Shown piece after piece: positions 1 through 8,905 of a stretch of DNA of 64,000 nucleotides. Each line of letters opens with the position of its first letter. The stretch's first letter is position 1. Under the pieces are notes generated by a model. The model was given only the letters and a program-made list of their open reading frames with translations, had not been told where the DNA came from and ran no database searches. Made by a program: the position numbers and the translations under genes. The stretch is from CAVRUF01 sp963716005 (GTDB lineage: Bacteria; Actinomycetota; Thermoleophilia; Gaiellales; Gaiellaceae), in contig OY970285.1 of assembly GCA_963716005.1 (NCBI GenBank), positions 1,426,001 to 1,490,000 of the forward strand, read 5' to 3'.

Positions 1-198
1 TACGCATACGCCGGCATGGACATCGGCCGCGACAACGGCCTGCCCGTCGACCGCGCCTACGCGGACAAGTCGCCGTATCCCTTCACCGGGACGGTGAAGA
101 AGGTCGTCTTCGATCTCAAGCCCGGCAGCCACGACGAGGAGAAGGCGCTGCACGAGACCGGCGCCCACGTCGCCGCGGCGCAAGGGATCAGCGCATAG
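1..198 (+). CDS. Arylsulfatase, C-terminal fragment (cut by window start)
   Basis: Only the last 65 residues are present; the gene starts upstream of the window and ends at TAG 196-198. The stretch GRDNGLPVDRAYADKSPYPF followed by FTGTVKKVVFDL matches the C-terminal end of large bacterial arylsulfatases, where this piece packs against the alkaline-phosphatase-like core. None of the catalytic residues (Cys/Ser formylglycine site, metal ligands) lies inside the window. A GGAGAA Shine-Dalgarno 13 bases downstream starts the next gene, so the two may be co-transcribed. A SulP sulfate permease lies 3.3 kb away, which would fit sulfate-ester use, but that link is inference. Confidence 0.75.
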   Translation, partial: YAYAGMDIGRDNGLPVDRAYADKSPYPFTGTVKKVVFDLKPGSHDEEKALHETGAHVAAAQGISA

Positions 199-210
199 GA
201 AAGGAGAACC

Positions 211-1068
211 ATGAGCCAGAGTCATCTCGTCATCGACTTCCCGATCAAGGGTCCCGCCAACGCCAAGGCGCTACCGGAGGAACTGCCCCCGTTGATGCCC
301 GATCTCGCGAAGGCGCAGGACGACCTCGGGACCGTGCATTTCTCCCGTTTCATGGTCGTGGGCGACGAGAAGCTTCTCTTCCTTTCCGACATCGACGGTG
401 AGACCGACCAGCACATCGAGCGGCTCGTCGAAAGCGCCGGCCCGGTGTTCGACGCCATCTTCGAGCACGTGGACGACCCTCCGGCCACGCCCGTGGCTGA
501 TAACCGCGACAAGGCCAGCAAATGGTTGAAGCATCATGTCCGCGAGCCTCTTGACGAGTATTTCGCGTACGAGGACGCTTCAGTTCAAGAAATCAAGGAG
601 AGCGCGCGTTCGGCCGGCTTCACGGGCAATACCTCGCAGGGCACCCTGCTGACCTTCTTGTCCTTTAAGTCACGCGCTCGAGGCGCGGCTTTGAAGTTGG
701 TCGGGAGTACGCTATTGCATGACAAGGCACAAGAAGCGTCGGATTCGCTTGGGACTCTGCATCTCGCGCACTTTGTGCCTTTTGAAAACAACCACGTGGG
801 GTTCTTCACCGTCTATGACGGTGATTTTGAGAAGTACATCCAGGACTTCGCGGACAAGACGGCATTCACCTTCAATGCTCTCTTTCCAAATGTCGTTGGC
901 GCACCGCCAACCCCAGTAGAAAAGAACGCTCAGGCGTTCTATCAGTGGGGGTTGGACAACAACTATCCGCCCATCGGGTTTTACAGCGCCTATCCGGGCC
1001 TCTCGGTTCTAGACATCCGAGCCCTGTTGGCCGACTATCGCGAGTCACCAATGGCCGACGCTGGATAG
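211..1068 (+). CDS. Two-repeat protein of DyP locus, copy 1
   Basis: A 285-residue protein without signal peptide or membrane segment. It holds an internal duplication: residues 39-97 (LGTVHFSRF, then DIDG, then a PPATPV end) and 180-237 (LGTLHLAHF, then VYDG, then PPTPV). The pattern of a beta strand ending in HF-x-RF, a short LLF strand and an (S/Y)DGD turn resembles the ferredoxin-like alpha/beta repeats seen beside or fused to DyP-type peroxidases; this is recognised from memory of the family, not from a search. ATG 211 follows the Shine-Dalgarno AAAGGAG by a good spacing. The gene is followed by a closely similar copy and then by the peroxidase, so it probably acts with that enzyme. Function unknown. 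Confidence 0.8.
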   Translation: MSQSHLVIDFPIKGPANAKALPEELPPLMPDLAKAQDDLGTVHFSRFMVVGDEKLLFLSDIDGETDQHIERLVESAGPVFDAIFEHVDDPPATPVADNRDKASKWLKHHVREPLDEYFAYEDASVQEIKESARSAGFTGNTSQGTLLTFLSFKSRARGAALKLVGSTLLHDKAQEASDSLGTLHLAHFVPFENNHVGFFTVYDGDFEKYIQDFADKTAFTFNALFPNVVGAPPTPVEKNAQAFYQWGLDNNYPPIGFYSAYPGLSVLDIRALLADYRESPMADAG

Positions 1069-1129
1069 CGGCTGTGGCTCGGCGCCTAGACGGCGGCGTT
1101 CGTGATCGACAGTACGAGAAAGGAGAACC

Positions 1130-1984
1130 ATGAACCAGAGTCATCTCGTCATCGACTTCCCGATCAAAGGTCCCGCCAACGCCAAGGCGCTACCCGAGGA
1201 GCTGCCTCCGTTGATGCCCGATCTCGCGAAGGCGCAGGACGACCTCGGGACCGTGCATTTCTCCCGTTTCATGGTCGAGGGAGACGAGAAGCTTCTCTTC
1301 ATTTCGGACATTGACGGCGAGGTCGACCAGCATATTGAGCGGCTCGTGGAGAGTGCCGGCCCGGTGCTTGATGGCATCTTCGAGCACGTGGACGATCCTC
1401 CAGCGACGCCGGTGGCTGATAACCGTGAGCGGGTGAGCAAATGGCTGAAGCGTCAGGTCCGCGAGCCTCTCGATGAGTACTCCGCGTACGAGGATGCGTC
1501 GGTTCAGGACATCAAGGAGTGCGCGCAGGCGGCGGACTTCACGGGCAATACCTCGCAGGGCTGCTTGCTGACATACATGACCTTCAAGTCACGTGTGCGA
1601 GGTTTTGCTGCGAAGCAGGTCGCGCCGGCCCTGGTGGGAAAGAAGGGGCACGACGCATCAGATTCTATTGGTACGCTGCATTTCTTCGGTTGGGTGGCCT
1701 TTGAGAAAAACCGCTTAGGGTTCTTTACGATCTTCGACGGTGATTTCGCGAAGTACATCCAGGACTTCGCAGACAAGACCTCGTTCGCCTTCGATGCTGT
1801 CTTTCCACATATCGTTGGCGGGCCGCCAACCCCAGTGGCAAAGAACGCGCAGGCGTTCTATCAGTGGGCTTTGGAGAACAACTATCCGCCGATTGGGTTT
1901 TACACCGCTTATCCAGGTCTCTCGACTCAAGACATTCGAGCCTTGCTGGCCGATCGCGCATCAGCACCGGCCACTTCTGGATAG
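1130..1984 (+). CDS. Two-repeat protein of DyP locus, copy 2
   Basis: A 284-residue paralogue of the gene at 211-1068. The Shine-Dalgarno and about the first 100 codons are nearly identical between the copies, while the middle (residues about 130-200) has drifted, for example LVGSTLLHDK in copy 1 against VAPALVGKKG here. The same two internal repeats with SDIDGE and IFDGD turns are kept. The stop TAG at 1982-1984 lies two bases before a GTG that best starts the downstream peroxidase, which points to translational coupling. No catalytic motif is recognised. Retention of both copies next to a heme peroxidase suggests a structural or substrate-presenting role, as inference only. Confidence 0.8.
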   Translation: MNQSHLVIDFPIKGPANAKALPEELPPLMPDLAKAQDDLGTVHFSRFMVEGDEKLLFISDIDGEVDQHIERLVESAGPVLDGIFEHVDDPPATPVADNRERVSKWLKRQVREPLDEYSAYEDASVQDIKECAQAADFTGNTSQGCLLTYMTFKSRVRGFAAKQVAPALVGKKGHDASDSIGTLHFFGWVAFEKNRLGFFTIFDGDFAKYIQDFADKTSFAFDAVFPHIVGGPPTPVAKNAQAFYQWALENNYPPIGFYTAYPGLSTQDIRALLADRASAPATSG

Positions 1985-1986
1985 CG

Positions 1987-3525
1987 GTGGGGTTTCGTAG
2001 CCGGCTGCTGGATCGTAAGCGGCAGGAACGCCTTGAGACCGAGGGTGCCTCGGGAGCCGCTGCGGAGCGCTCGCTTGACCTCGCCGACATTCAGGGGTTC
2101 GTTCTCCGCGGTTACAGAATGCCGATGGTGCGGCATTTCTTGTTGGCGGTAGGAGCTCCGGCAGAAGCCCGCAGGCAACTCGGACGGCTCGTGAGCGGCG
2201 ACGAGTCCGACGCCCCGCAAGTGACGACTGCCGAGGACTGGCACGTGGGCTTCGCGCCCGGGCCGGGAGACGATCCTGCCGAGTCCCCGCGTCACAAGCC
2301 CGACTATTGCCTCAACGTCGGTATCACCTGGCCCGGGCTGGTTGCGCTGGAGGTGGAAGAACGCGTCCCAACGCTCTCGTTCAGGTCATTCGGTGCGTTC
2401 ATCGAAGGGGCCGCGCAGCGAGCGGAGCGGATCGGAGACGCCGGGCTGGGCTCGCCCAAGGACTGGGTCGGCGGGTTTGGGCGGGAGGACAACCACGTCC
2501 TAGTCACGCTGCATGCGATCAGCCCGGACGCGATGACGAGCTATAGCGACAGGCTCTGTGCGTTGTTCGCCGAGGACAACGCGTTTCGAGAGATCGGGCG
2601 GCAGGACGGGATGGCGTTGATGGAGATGCACGACGGCCAACCCGTGCCCACGGCAAAGGTTCACTTCGGATACACCGACGGCATCAGTACGCCCACCATT
2701 CGTGGCGGCCCGGAACAGTATCCCCCCGACCACCAGCAACCCTGCGAGCCATGGCTCTTCGTCCTGCGGGAGGACGCCGAGAACTACATGGTGCCTGAGC
2801 CGCTCGAGCTGGGCCTGAACGGGAGCTTTGGAGTCTTCATGAAGGTCGAGACCGACGTCGTCGGCTTCGAAGACTTCCTGCAGTCGAACAGAGACACGAT
2901 CGACCCCGAGTTGCTGGCGGCGAAGATGTGCGGTCGCTGGCGCAACGGCGTTCCGCTTGCCTTGTCGCCCGACACGGATAGCCCTGCGGAGGAGGTCTCG
3001 CCTGAGCAGTTGAACGCTTTCGAGTATGTGAATGGCGATGGCTCGGGAGATCCGAAGGGGCTCCGCTGTCCCGTCGGCGCACACATACGCCGCGTCAATC
3101 CGCGGGGCCAGCCAATCGCGGGCCAAGGGGTGCCCGGCGGCAGCAACAATTCTCACCGGATAATTCGCCGCGGCATGCCGTACGGGCCGGCCTATGATCC
3201 AGGGCAGCCTCACGATGGCGTCGAGCGCGGGATGCTCTTCTATTTCATCAATGCGAACATCGAGAACCAATACGAGTTCGTGCTGCGACGGTGGGCCAAT
3301 GACAGCGAATACGCCGGCGGTGTCAGGCTTCACCCAAGTTCGAGAGATCCACTGATCGGAACCCAGGACACAGCGGAGAGCATCTTCGTCATACCGCAGG
3401 CAGACGGGAGCCCGCCGATCAAGGTGACAGGTCTCTCTAGCTTTGTTACGACCAAGGCCGCTGCGTACGTGTTTCTGCCGAGCATCACGGCAATCAGATT
3501 CATCGCCGACCTCGGGGAGGGCTAG
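1987..3525 (+). CDS. DyP-type heme peroxidase
   Basis: A 512-residue dye-decolourising peroxidase, a heme enzyme that uses H2O2 to oxidise phenolics, dyes and related substrates. The family motif GxxDG is present as G228-Y-T-D-G, where the Asp is the distal acid. The proximal heme ligand is H366 in CPVGAHIRRVNPR, and the distal arginine lies in RRGMPYG near residue 394. The tail (GMLFYFIN, then NQYEFVLRRW) is also typical. The reading frame is open from 1864, but that part is antisense-like filler over the previous gene; GTG 1987 is chosen because it sits directly after the upstream stop and leaves a short leader before LDLADIQGFVLRGY. There is no Tat or Sec signal, so it is probably cytoplasmic. 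It ends in a CTAG shared with the convergent SulP gene. Confidence 0.9.
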   Translation: MGFRSRLLDRKRQERLETEGASGAAAERSLDLADIQGFVLRGYRMPMVRHFLLAVGAPAEARRQLGRLVSGDESDAPQVTTAEDWHVGFAPGPGDDPAESPRHKPDYCLNVGITWPGLVALEVEERVPTLSFRSFGAFIEGAAQRAERIGDAGLGSPKDWVGGFGREDNHVLVTLHAISPDAMTSYSDRLCALFAEDNAFREIGRQDGMALMEMHDGQPVPTAKVHFGYTDGISTPTIRGGPEQYPPDHQQPCEPWLFVLREDAENYMVPEPLELGLNGSFGVFMKVETDVVGFEDFLQSNRDTIDPELLAAKMCGRWRNGVPLALSPDTDSPAEEVSPEQLNAFEYVNGDGSGDPKGLRCPVGAHIRRVNPRGQPIAGQGVPGGSNNSHRIIRRGMPYGPAYDPGQPHDGVERGMLFYFINANIENQYEFVLRRWANDSEYAGGVRLHPSSRDPLIGTQDTAESIFVIPQADGSPPIKVTGLSSFVTTKAAAYVFLPSITAIRFIADLGEG

Positions 3526-5276
3526 CTCCGCTCGTCCGCGGCCTCTGCCTCGTAGGCAGCAACCGCAGCCCGGACCGTCGGGAAGAAGCGGTCGGGCCCG
3601 ATCCGGGCCGTGAGGCCCGTTTCCTCGAAGATCTCGCGCTGCCGTCCTTTCAGGCGCGCGAAACAGAGCGTGATGCCACGTTGCTCGAGCTCGACCTGGA
3701 GTCGACCAAGCATGTCGATCGCAGTCGCGTCCAGGTACGTCCAGGCCTCGGCGTTGAGCACCAGCCACCTGATGTCGTCAGAAGCGTCGGCAAGCTCGAG
3801 CACGCGTTGTCGGAGGTAGTCGGCATTGACGAAGAAGGGCGGCGCGTCGAAGCGGTACACGAGCAGCCCCGCAATCGTCTCGGCGCCCTCCCAGCGCGTG
3901 ATGTCGTGGTAGCCGTCGACGTCCTCCACGCGGCCGAGCACGGCGTCGTGCGGGCGGGCCGCGCGATAGAGGAACACTCCGATCGAGAGGGAGATCGCGA
4001 CGACCACGCCGCCGACGGGACCGAACACCAGGACGCCGACCAGGGCGACGAGAGCCAACACGACCTCGGCCGACCGGACGTGGCGGAGCTGCCAGATCGA
4101 CCGGCCGTTGATGAGCCCGGCCGCGGCGACGACGATGATCACGCCGAGCGCCGCGGTGGGCAGCGGCTCGATAAGTGGCATAGCGACGAGGAGGAAGAGC
4201 CCGACGATCGCCGCCGCGACGAGGACGGCGGCCTGCGACCTTGCGCCGGTGGAGTCGTTGACCGCAGACCTGGAGTTCGACGACGAGACCGGAAACGCGC
4301 CGGTCAGGCCGCCGATGAGGTTGGCGCCGCCGATCGCGGTCAGCTCACGGTTGGCGTCGACCTCGTAGCCGTGCTTCTGGGCGTAGGTGCGGACGGTCGC
4401 GATCAGGTCGGCGAAGGCGACCAGGGAAAAGGCCGCCGCGGGAAGCACGAGATCGAAGAAGTCCTGGGCGCCGACCTGCGGCCTTCCGAACGAGGGCAGG
4501 CCGCCCGCGACCTCGCCGACGACCGCGATCCCATGGGCCGCAAGATCGACGACCGCCGCGATGACGAGCGCGAGCGCGAGCACCACGAGGGACGGCGGCA
4601 CGGCGGGCAGAAAGCGTCGAACCGCGATCGCCGTCGCCAGCAGCACTGCGCTCAGGAGCACGGTAGGCCCATTCGCGTCGCCGAGATTCGAGAGGATTTC
4701 CCATACGACCGAGAAGAAGTCGTCGACCGGGACGCTGATTCCCAAGAGCTTGCCCAGCTGGGACGAGATCACGATCAGCGCGACCCCGTTGATGTAGCCG
4801 AGCAGCACCGGCTTGCCGAAGAAATCCGCGATGAACCCGAGGCGGAGGACGCCTGCCAGGAAGAGCAGCATTCCCATCGCCAGCGCGAGTGCGGCGGCGA
4901 GGGCCGCGTAGCGAGCCGGATCGGTCTCACCCCCAACAAGAGCGATCGGCGCCACCGTCACGCCGGTCAGGACCGCGAGCGTGGAATCGGGTCCCACAAC
5001 GTGCTGCCGCGACGTCCCGAGCAGCCCGTAGACCGCCAGCGGTAGAAACGTCCCGTAGAGGCCGTACACCACCGGAAGGCCCGCGAGCTCTGCCATCGCC
5101 AACGACGAGGGCACCGCCACAGCGCCCACCGTGATCCCGGCCACGAGATCGGACCGGAGATACGAGCGCGGGTACCGCAACATCATCGCCAGGCCGGGCG
5201 CCGCCTCGGCCAGCGACCGCGGCACGAGCGCGTGCGCGTACGAGGTGAGCGCGGCGCGAGAGCTCTCGCGCGTCAC
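3522..5276 (-). CDS. SulP family sulfate permease with STAS domain
   Basis: A 584-residue inner-membrane anion transporter of the SulP/SLC26 family. The N-terminal signature includes SDLVAGITVGAVAVPSSLAMA and GLPVVYGLYGTFLPL (residues about 43-80), followed by roughly ten to twelve hydrophobic helices. A cytoplasmic STAS domain occupies about residues 455-575, with the typical LVLNAEAWTYLDATAIDMLG stretch. Sulfate is the usual substrate, but bicarbonate and other anions are also carried by this family, so the substrate is not fixed by sequence. Its stop codon overlaps that of the convergent peroxidase gene by four bases. Confidence 0.92.
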   Translation of the reverse strand: MTRESSRAALTSYAHALVPRSLAEAAPGLAMMLRYPRSYLRSDLVAGITVGAVAVPSSLAMAELAGLPVVYGLYGTFLPLAVYGLLGTSRQHVVGPDSTLAVLTGVTVAPIALVGGETDPARYAALAAALALAMGMLLFLAGVLRLGFIADFFGKPVLLGYINGVALIVISSQLGKLLGISVPVDDFFSVVWEILSNLGDANGPTVLLSAVLLATAIAVRRFLPAVPPSLVVLALALVIAAVVDLAAHGIAVVGEVAGGLPSFGRPQVGAQDFFDLVLPAAAFSLVAFADLIATVRTYAQKHGYEVDANRELTAIGGANLIGGLTGAFPVSSSNSRSAVNDSTGARSQAAVLVAAAIVGLFLLVAMPLIEPLPTAALGVIIVVAAAGLINGRSIWQLRHVRSAEVVLALVALVGVLVFGPVGGVVVAISLSIGVFLYRAARPHDAVLGRVEDVDGYHDITRWEGAETIAGLLVYRFDAPPFFVNADYLRQRVLELADASDDIRWLVLNAEAWTYLDATAIDMLGRLQVELEQRGITLCFARLKGRQREIFEETGLTARIGPDRFFPTVRAAVAAYEAEAADERS

Positions 5277-5423
5277 GTCACGGCTCCTGCGCGATGCGAG
5301 GCGCCGGCAGGCTGGTGCTGTTCGAACTCATCGTCGATCCTGAAGCGCGATGGTAGTGGGGAACGCGCTCGAATTCCTAGCGGCGACGAAGAAGTAGCAG
5401 CGGGGAGGGACGCCTGTTGGCTG

Positions 5424-5618
5424 TCACTCACACTTCGCGTGGCGCGCCAGATCGGCCTTGACCAGCTCGGCGATCTGCCAGCGGAGGAGGTCGGCCCGAG
5501 CGTCGTGCTCTCCGACGAGCCGGCGCAACTCCTCGAGCATCCGCTCGATCTCCGCGTGCCCCCTCCGCGGGGCTGCGACGGAGGGGGCATTCGACGGGGA
5601 GAGGAGAGCGGTGCTCAT
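5424..5618 (-). CDS. Small coiled-coil-like hypothetical protein
   Basis: A 64-residue product starting at ATG 5618, transcribed toward the SulP gene. The first 20 residues are Ser/Ala/Pro-rich; residues 21-58 (AEIERMLEELRRLVGEHDA, then RADLLRWQIAELVKADL) form one or two amphipathic helices with heptad-like leucines. No family is recognised. Good codon bias and clean helix periodicity favour a real gene, but no strong Shine-Dalgarno is visible, so it remains tentative. Confidence 0.45.
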   Translation of the reverse strand: MSTALLSPSNAPSVAAPRRGHAEIERMLEELRRLVGEHDARADLLRWQIAELVKADLARHAKCE

Positions 5619-5708
5619 GCGATGAGTGAAGGAGACCAGGCACGCGTAAGAGACGGATGAGACAGGTCTAAGCGGTTCCTAAGACTCTTCGGGCAGACTT
5701 CCCCGGCG

Positions 5709-6767
5709 ATGGCGACCTACGACCTGCTCCGCGACCTACCCCTCGAGATCGACTCGTACGCGCTCGAGGGCCTCGTCCTCGACGTGTCGAGCGGGTTCAC
5801 CCGGCACACCACCGTGATCCGCCTCGCGGGCGGCGGCGAGGAAGGGGTCGGCGAGGACGTCACCTACGACGGCGACGACCAGCTGCGCCACCAGGAGGCG
5901 GGCGCGTTCCTCGAGCTCGCCGGCTCGCACACGGTCGGCTCCTTCTCGGATCTGATCGGCGGGCTCGACACGTTCCCGCAGGCGCCCGACCGCGACGTCT
6001 ACCGCAGCTACCGCCGCTGGGGCTTCGAGAGCGCCGCACTGGATCTGGCGCTCCGCCAGGCCGGAATCCCGCTGACCGAGGCGCTCGGACGCGAGGCGGG
6101 GCCGCTCAACTTCGTCGTGTCGATGCGCCTCGGCGAGGAGCCGACGAGCGCGCCCGTGCGCGGGATCCTCGAGAACTACCCGGGCATGAAGTTCAAGCTC
6201 GACGCGACGAGCGAATGGACGGACGAGCTGATCGACGAGCTGCGCGAACTCGGTGCCGTCGACTCGATCGACCTCAAGGGCCAGTACAAGGGCACGGTCG
6301 TCGACCAGGCGCCCGACGTCGACCTCTACGGCCGCGTGATCGACGCGTTCCCCGATGCCTGGATCGAGGATCCGGACGTGACACCCGAGACGAAGCCCGT
6401 CCTCGAGCCGGCGCGCGACCGGGTCACCTGGGACGCGATCATCCACTCGGTCGCCGACATCGAGGCGCTCGAGTGGCCCCCGAAGACCGTGAACGTGAAG
6501 CCGTCGCGGTTCGGAAGCCTCAGCGCGCTCTGCGACGCCTACGACTACTGCGAGAATCACTGGATCGGCGCGTACGGCGGCGGGCAGTTCGAGCTCGGGC
6601 CCGGACGCGGGCAGATCCAGTACCTCGCCTCCGTCTTCCATCCGGACACCCCGAACGACGTCGCGCCGGGCGGGTTCAACCTGTCCAACCCCGGACCGGG
6701 ACTGCCGTCGAGCCCGATGGCGCCGGCGCTCGAGCCGACCGGGTTCCGCTGGCGGACGGACGGGTAG
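5709..6767 (+). CDS. Enolase-superfamily protein (muconate cycloisomerase/mandelate racemase-like)
   Basis: A 352-residue TIM-barrel protein of the enolase superfamily, which abstracts an alpha proton from a carboxylate substrate using Mg2+. Visible landmarks are KFKLDAT (the KxK base motif, about residue 161), DSIDLKG with a candidate metal Asp (about 184), WIEDPDV with a candidate metal Glu (about 219) and VNVKPSRFGSL carrying the second-face lysine (about 264). The C-terminal ENHWIGAYGGGQFELGPGRG is the usual active-site loop. The substrate cannot be read from the sequence; dipeptide epimerase, o-succinylbenzoate synthase-like and cycloisomerase roles are all possible. A small gene follows nine bases after the stop with its own Shine-Dalgarno. 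Confidence 0.75.
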   Translation: MATYDLLRDLPLEIDSYALEGLVLDVSSGFTRHTTVIRLAGGGEEGVGEDVTYDGDDQLRHQEAGAFLELAGSHTVGSFSDLIGGLDTFPQAPDRDVYRSYRRWGFESAALDLALRQAGIPLTEALGREAGPLNFVVSMRLGEEPTSAPVRGILENYPGMKFKLDATSEWTDELIDELRELGAVDSIDLKGQYKGTVVDQAPDVDLYGRVIDAFPDAWIEDPDVTPETKPVLEPARDRVTWDAIIHSVADIEALEWPPKTVNVKPSRFGSLSALCDAYDYCENHWIGAYGGGQFELGPGRGQIQYLASVFHPDTPNDVAPGGFNLSNPGPGLPSSPMAPALEPTGFRWRTDG

Positions 6768-6776
6768 GAGGACGCT

Positions 6777-6977
6777 GTGATCAAGCTGTACTTCCTCCTC
6801 ACGCGTGGTTGGCGGCTCATCCCGCGGCGGCATCGGCGGCAGCTGCTGCTCACCGCCGCGATGCTGGCGAAGACGCACGGCCCGAAGGCCGCCCGACTGG
6901 CCCGCGAGTACACCCCGAAGGTCGCCGACGCGGCCACTCGCGCCCGCGACGCCGTACGCAAGCCGCCGCGCCCTTAG
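6777..6977 (+). CDS. Small basic hypothetical protein
   Basis: A 66-residue, strongly basic protein beginning at GTG 6777. The Shine-Dalgarno GGAGG (6767-6771) overlaps the stop of the enolase-like gene, indicating coupling. A short hydrophobic patch (LLLTAAMLA) sits in an otherwise Arg/Lys-rich helix-forming chain ending in KPPRP. No family is recognised. Its TAG stop overlaps the TAA of the convergent transporter gene by four bases. The ribosome-binding site and placement make it a credible gene. Confidence 0.55.
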   Translation: MIKLYFLLTRGWRLIPRRHRRQLLLTAAMLAKTHGPKAARLAREYTPKVADAATRARDAVRKPPRP

Positions 6978-8905
6978 CTCGGCTCGCGCGGCATCTCGGC
7001 GGCGAGGTCGCGCGCGAAGCCTGCGACGACCTCTTCGAGCTCCGCGTGCCGCTCGGGCTCCCAGCCGTCGAGAAGCTCCGCGATCCGCTTTTCCCGCGCG
7101 GCGACCAGACGGTCGTGTGCCGCCCTGCCCGTGTCCGTGAGCCGCGCGCCGGTGACGACGAGCCCCTGCCCGCGCAGCTCGAGTAGCGGTCCTGCCAGCC
7201 GCTCTGGGGCAACGGCAGGCATGTCTTCGTCGCCGAGGCGGATGAGGACCCACGCGCCCGCGGGGCTGACCTCCACCCCTGCCCGCTCGGCGAGACCGGC
7301 GTACGCTTGCCAGCGGTTCTCCCGCTCGGTCAGCACCGAGAGCGAGCGCACGATCTCCTCGAACGAGTCGTCCGAGCGCGGCGACGCGAAGCTCTCGCCG
7401 ATCCCCTCGGCCTCGACCGTGTGGCGCAGCGGCCGCTCCGGGAGGAACCACGTGAGGACGAACCCGACCGCCGAGATGAACGCCGCCACCAGGAACACGG
7501 GCCGGATCGAGGTCGCGAACGCCTCGACGTAGACCGCGTGCACCGCGTCCGGAAGCGCCGCGATCGTGGCCGGATCGGTCGCCTCGGGCGCCGGTGCACC
7601 CGGCGGAATGCGCGACGCGAGATTCGTGGCGAGCTCGTGGGCGAAGATCGCGCCGAAGAGGGACACGCCGATCGAGCCGCCGATCGAACGGAAGAGCGTC
7701 GCCCCGGAGGTCGCAACGCCGAGGAGCGTGTAGTCGACCGCGTTCTGAACAGCGAGGACGAGCACCTGCATCACGAACCCGAGGCCGAATCCGAGCAGCA
7801 GCATGTACGCGTCGACGACGATGAGACTCGTGTCCTCGGTGATCCGCGAGAGCAACGCAAGGGCAACGGTCATGAGCGCCGTCCCGACGATCGGGAAGAC
7901 GCGGTAGCGCCCGATCCGCGAGATCAGCTGGCCGCTGCCGATCGACGCGACGAGCAGGCCGACCATGAGCGGCAGGAGCTGCAGCCCCGAAGCGGCCGGG
8001 CTCTGGCCCTTGGCGATCTGGAGGTAGAGCGGCAGGTACGTGATCGAGCCGAAGAGCGCGAGCCCCACGATGAACCCGATCGCGCTCGCGACCGAGAACA
8101 CGCGGTTCTTGAAGAGGACGAGCGGAAGGATCGGCTCGGCGGCGCGGCGCTCCACCGCGAGGAACCCCGCCACGCCGAGTGCGCCGAGGATGGCGAGCGC
8201 GACGATCGTCGGCGAGCTCCAGCCAAGGGTCGTCCCGCCGAGGCTCGTGAAGAGGACGATCGAGGTGAGCGCCAGCGCGAGCAACGCCGCGCCGAGGTAG
8301 TCGATCGTGTGCTGGCGGCGCTGTGACGGCGCCTGCATGACGATCCCGACGACGGCGAACGCGGCCGCGCCTATCGGGATGTTCACGTAGAAGATCCAGC
8401 GCCACGAGAGGTGCTCGACGATGAATCCGCCGGCGAGCGGCCCGATGATCGTGGCGAGGCCGAAGACCGCGCCGAACATCCCCTGGTAGCGGCCTCGCTC
8501 GCGCGGCGGCACGATGTCGCCGACGCTTGCGATCGCGGTGACCATGAGTCCGCCGCCGCCGATTCCCTGGATGGCGCGGAACGCGATCAGCTGCGGCATG
8601 TCCTGCGCGAGCCCGCAGAGGGCCGAGCCGAGCAGGAAGATCAGGATCGCCGACTGCAGCATCAGCTTGCGCCCGTACAGGTCGCCGAGCTTCCCGTAGA
8701 GCGGCGTCACGATGGTCGCGCCGAGCAGGTAGGCGGTCACGACCCAGGAGAGGTGCTCGACGCCGCCGAGCTCGCCGACGATCGTGGGCAGCGCGGTCGA
8801 GACGATCGTCTGGTCGAGCGCCGCGAGGAGGACGACGAAGAGCAGGGCACCGAAGACGACCCGGACGCGCGGCTGCGCGACGGTCGGCTCGGCGGCCGCG
8901 TTCAT
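6974..8905 (-). CDS. MFS drug exporter (DHA2/EmrB-QacA type) with C-terminal MarR-like domain
   Basis: A 643-residue protein. Residues about 12-500 form a 14-helix major facilitator: LAALDQTIVSTALPTI in helix 1 is the DHA2 signature, GKLGDLYGRK is motif A, and ERGRYQGMFGAVFGLATIIG is motif C-like. The last ~120 residues leave the membrane and look like a MarR-type winged helix (AGAWVLIRL, then ELRGQGLV, then LTDTGRAAHDRLVAAREKRI). ATG 8905 is chosen because it overlaps the TGA of the upstream gene (ATGA) and matches the usual start of the transporter; an open frame continues to 9094 but is shadow. Probable role: proton-driven efflux of toxic compounds, with the soluble domain possibly sensing substrate. 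Confidence 0.88.
   Translation of the reverse strand: MNAAAEPTVAQPRVRVVFGALLFVVLLAALDQTIVSTALPTIVGELGGVEHLSWVVTAYLLGATIVTPLYGKLGDLYGRKLMLQSAILIFLLGSALCGLAQDMPQLIAFRAIQGIGGGGLMVTAIASVGDIVPPRERGRYQGMFGAVFGLATIIGPLAGGFIVEHLSWRWIFYVNIPIGAAAFAVVGIVMQAPSQRRQHTIDYLGAALLALALTSIVLFTSLGGTTLGWSSPTIVALAILGALGVAGFLAVERRAAEPILPLVLFKNRVFSVASAIGFIVGLALFGSITYLPLYLQIAKGQSPAASGLQLLPLMVGLLVASIGSGQLISRIGRYRVFPIVGTALMTVALALLSRITEDTSLIVVDAYMLLLGFGLGFVMQVLVLAVQNAVDYTLLGVATSGATLFRSIGGSIGVSLFGAIFAHELATNLASRIPPGAPAPEATDPATIAALPDAVHAVYVEAFATSIRPVFLVAAFISAVGFVLTWFLPERPLRHTVEAEGIGESFASPRSDDSFEEIVRSLSVLTERENRWQAYAGLAERAGVEVSPAGAWVLIRLGDEDMPAVAPERLAGPLLELRGQGLVVTGARLTDTGRAAHDRLVAAREKRIAELLDGWEPERHAELEEVVAGFARDLAAEMPREPS

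Noticed and set aside
1987..3525. DyP peroxidase as encapsulin cargo
   Set aside because: No encapsulin shell gene is nearby and the C-terminal end (IRFIADLGEG) lacks a cargo-loading peptide.
5736..8405. Open frame of 889 codons on the minus strand
   Set aside because: Arg/Asp/Ala-rich shadow of the enolase-like and MFS genes; no hydrophobic core or motif, and it crosses two well-supported genes.
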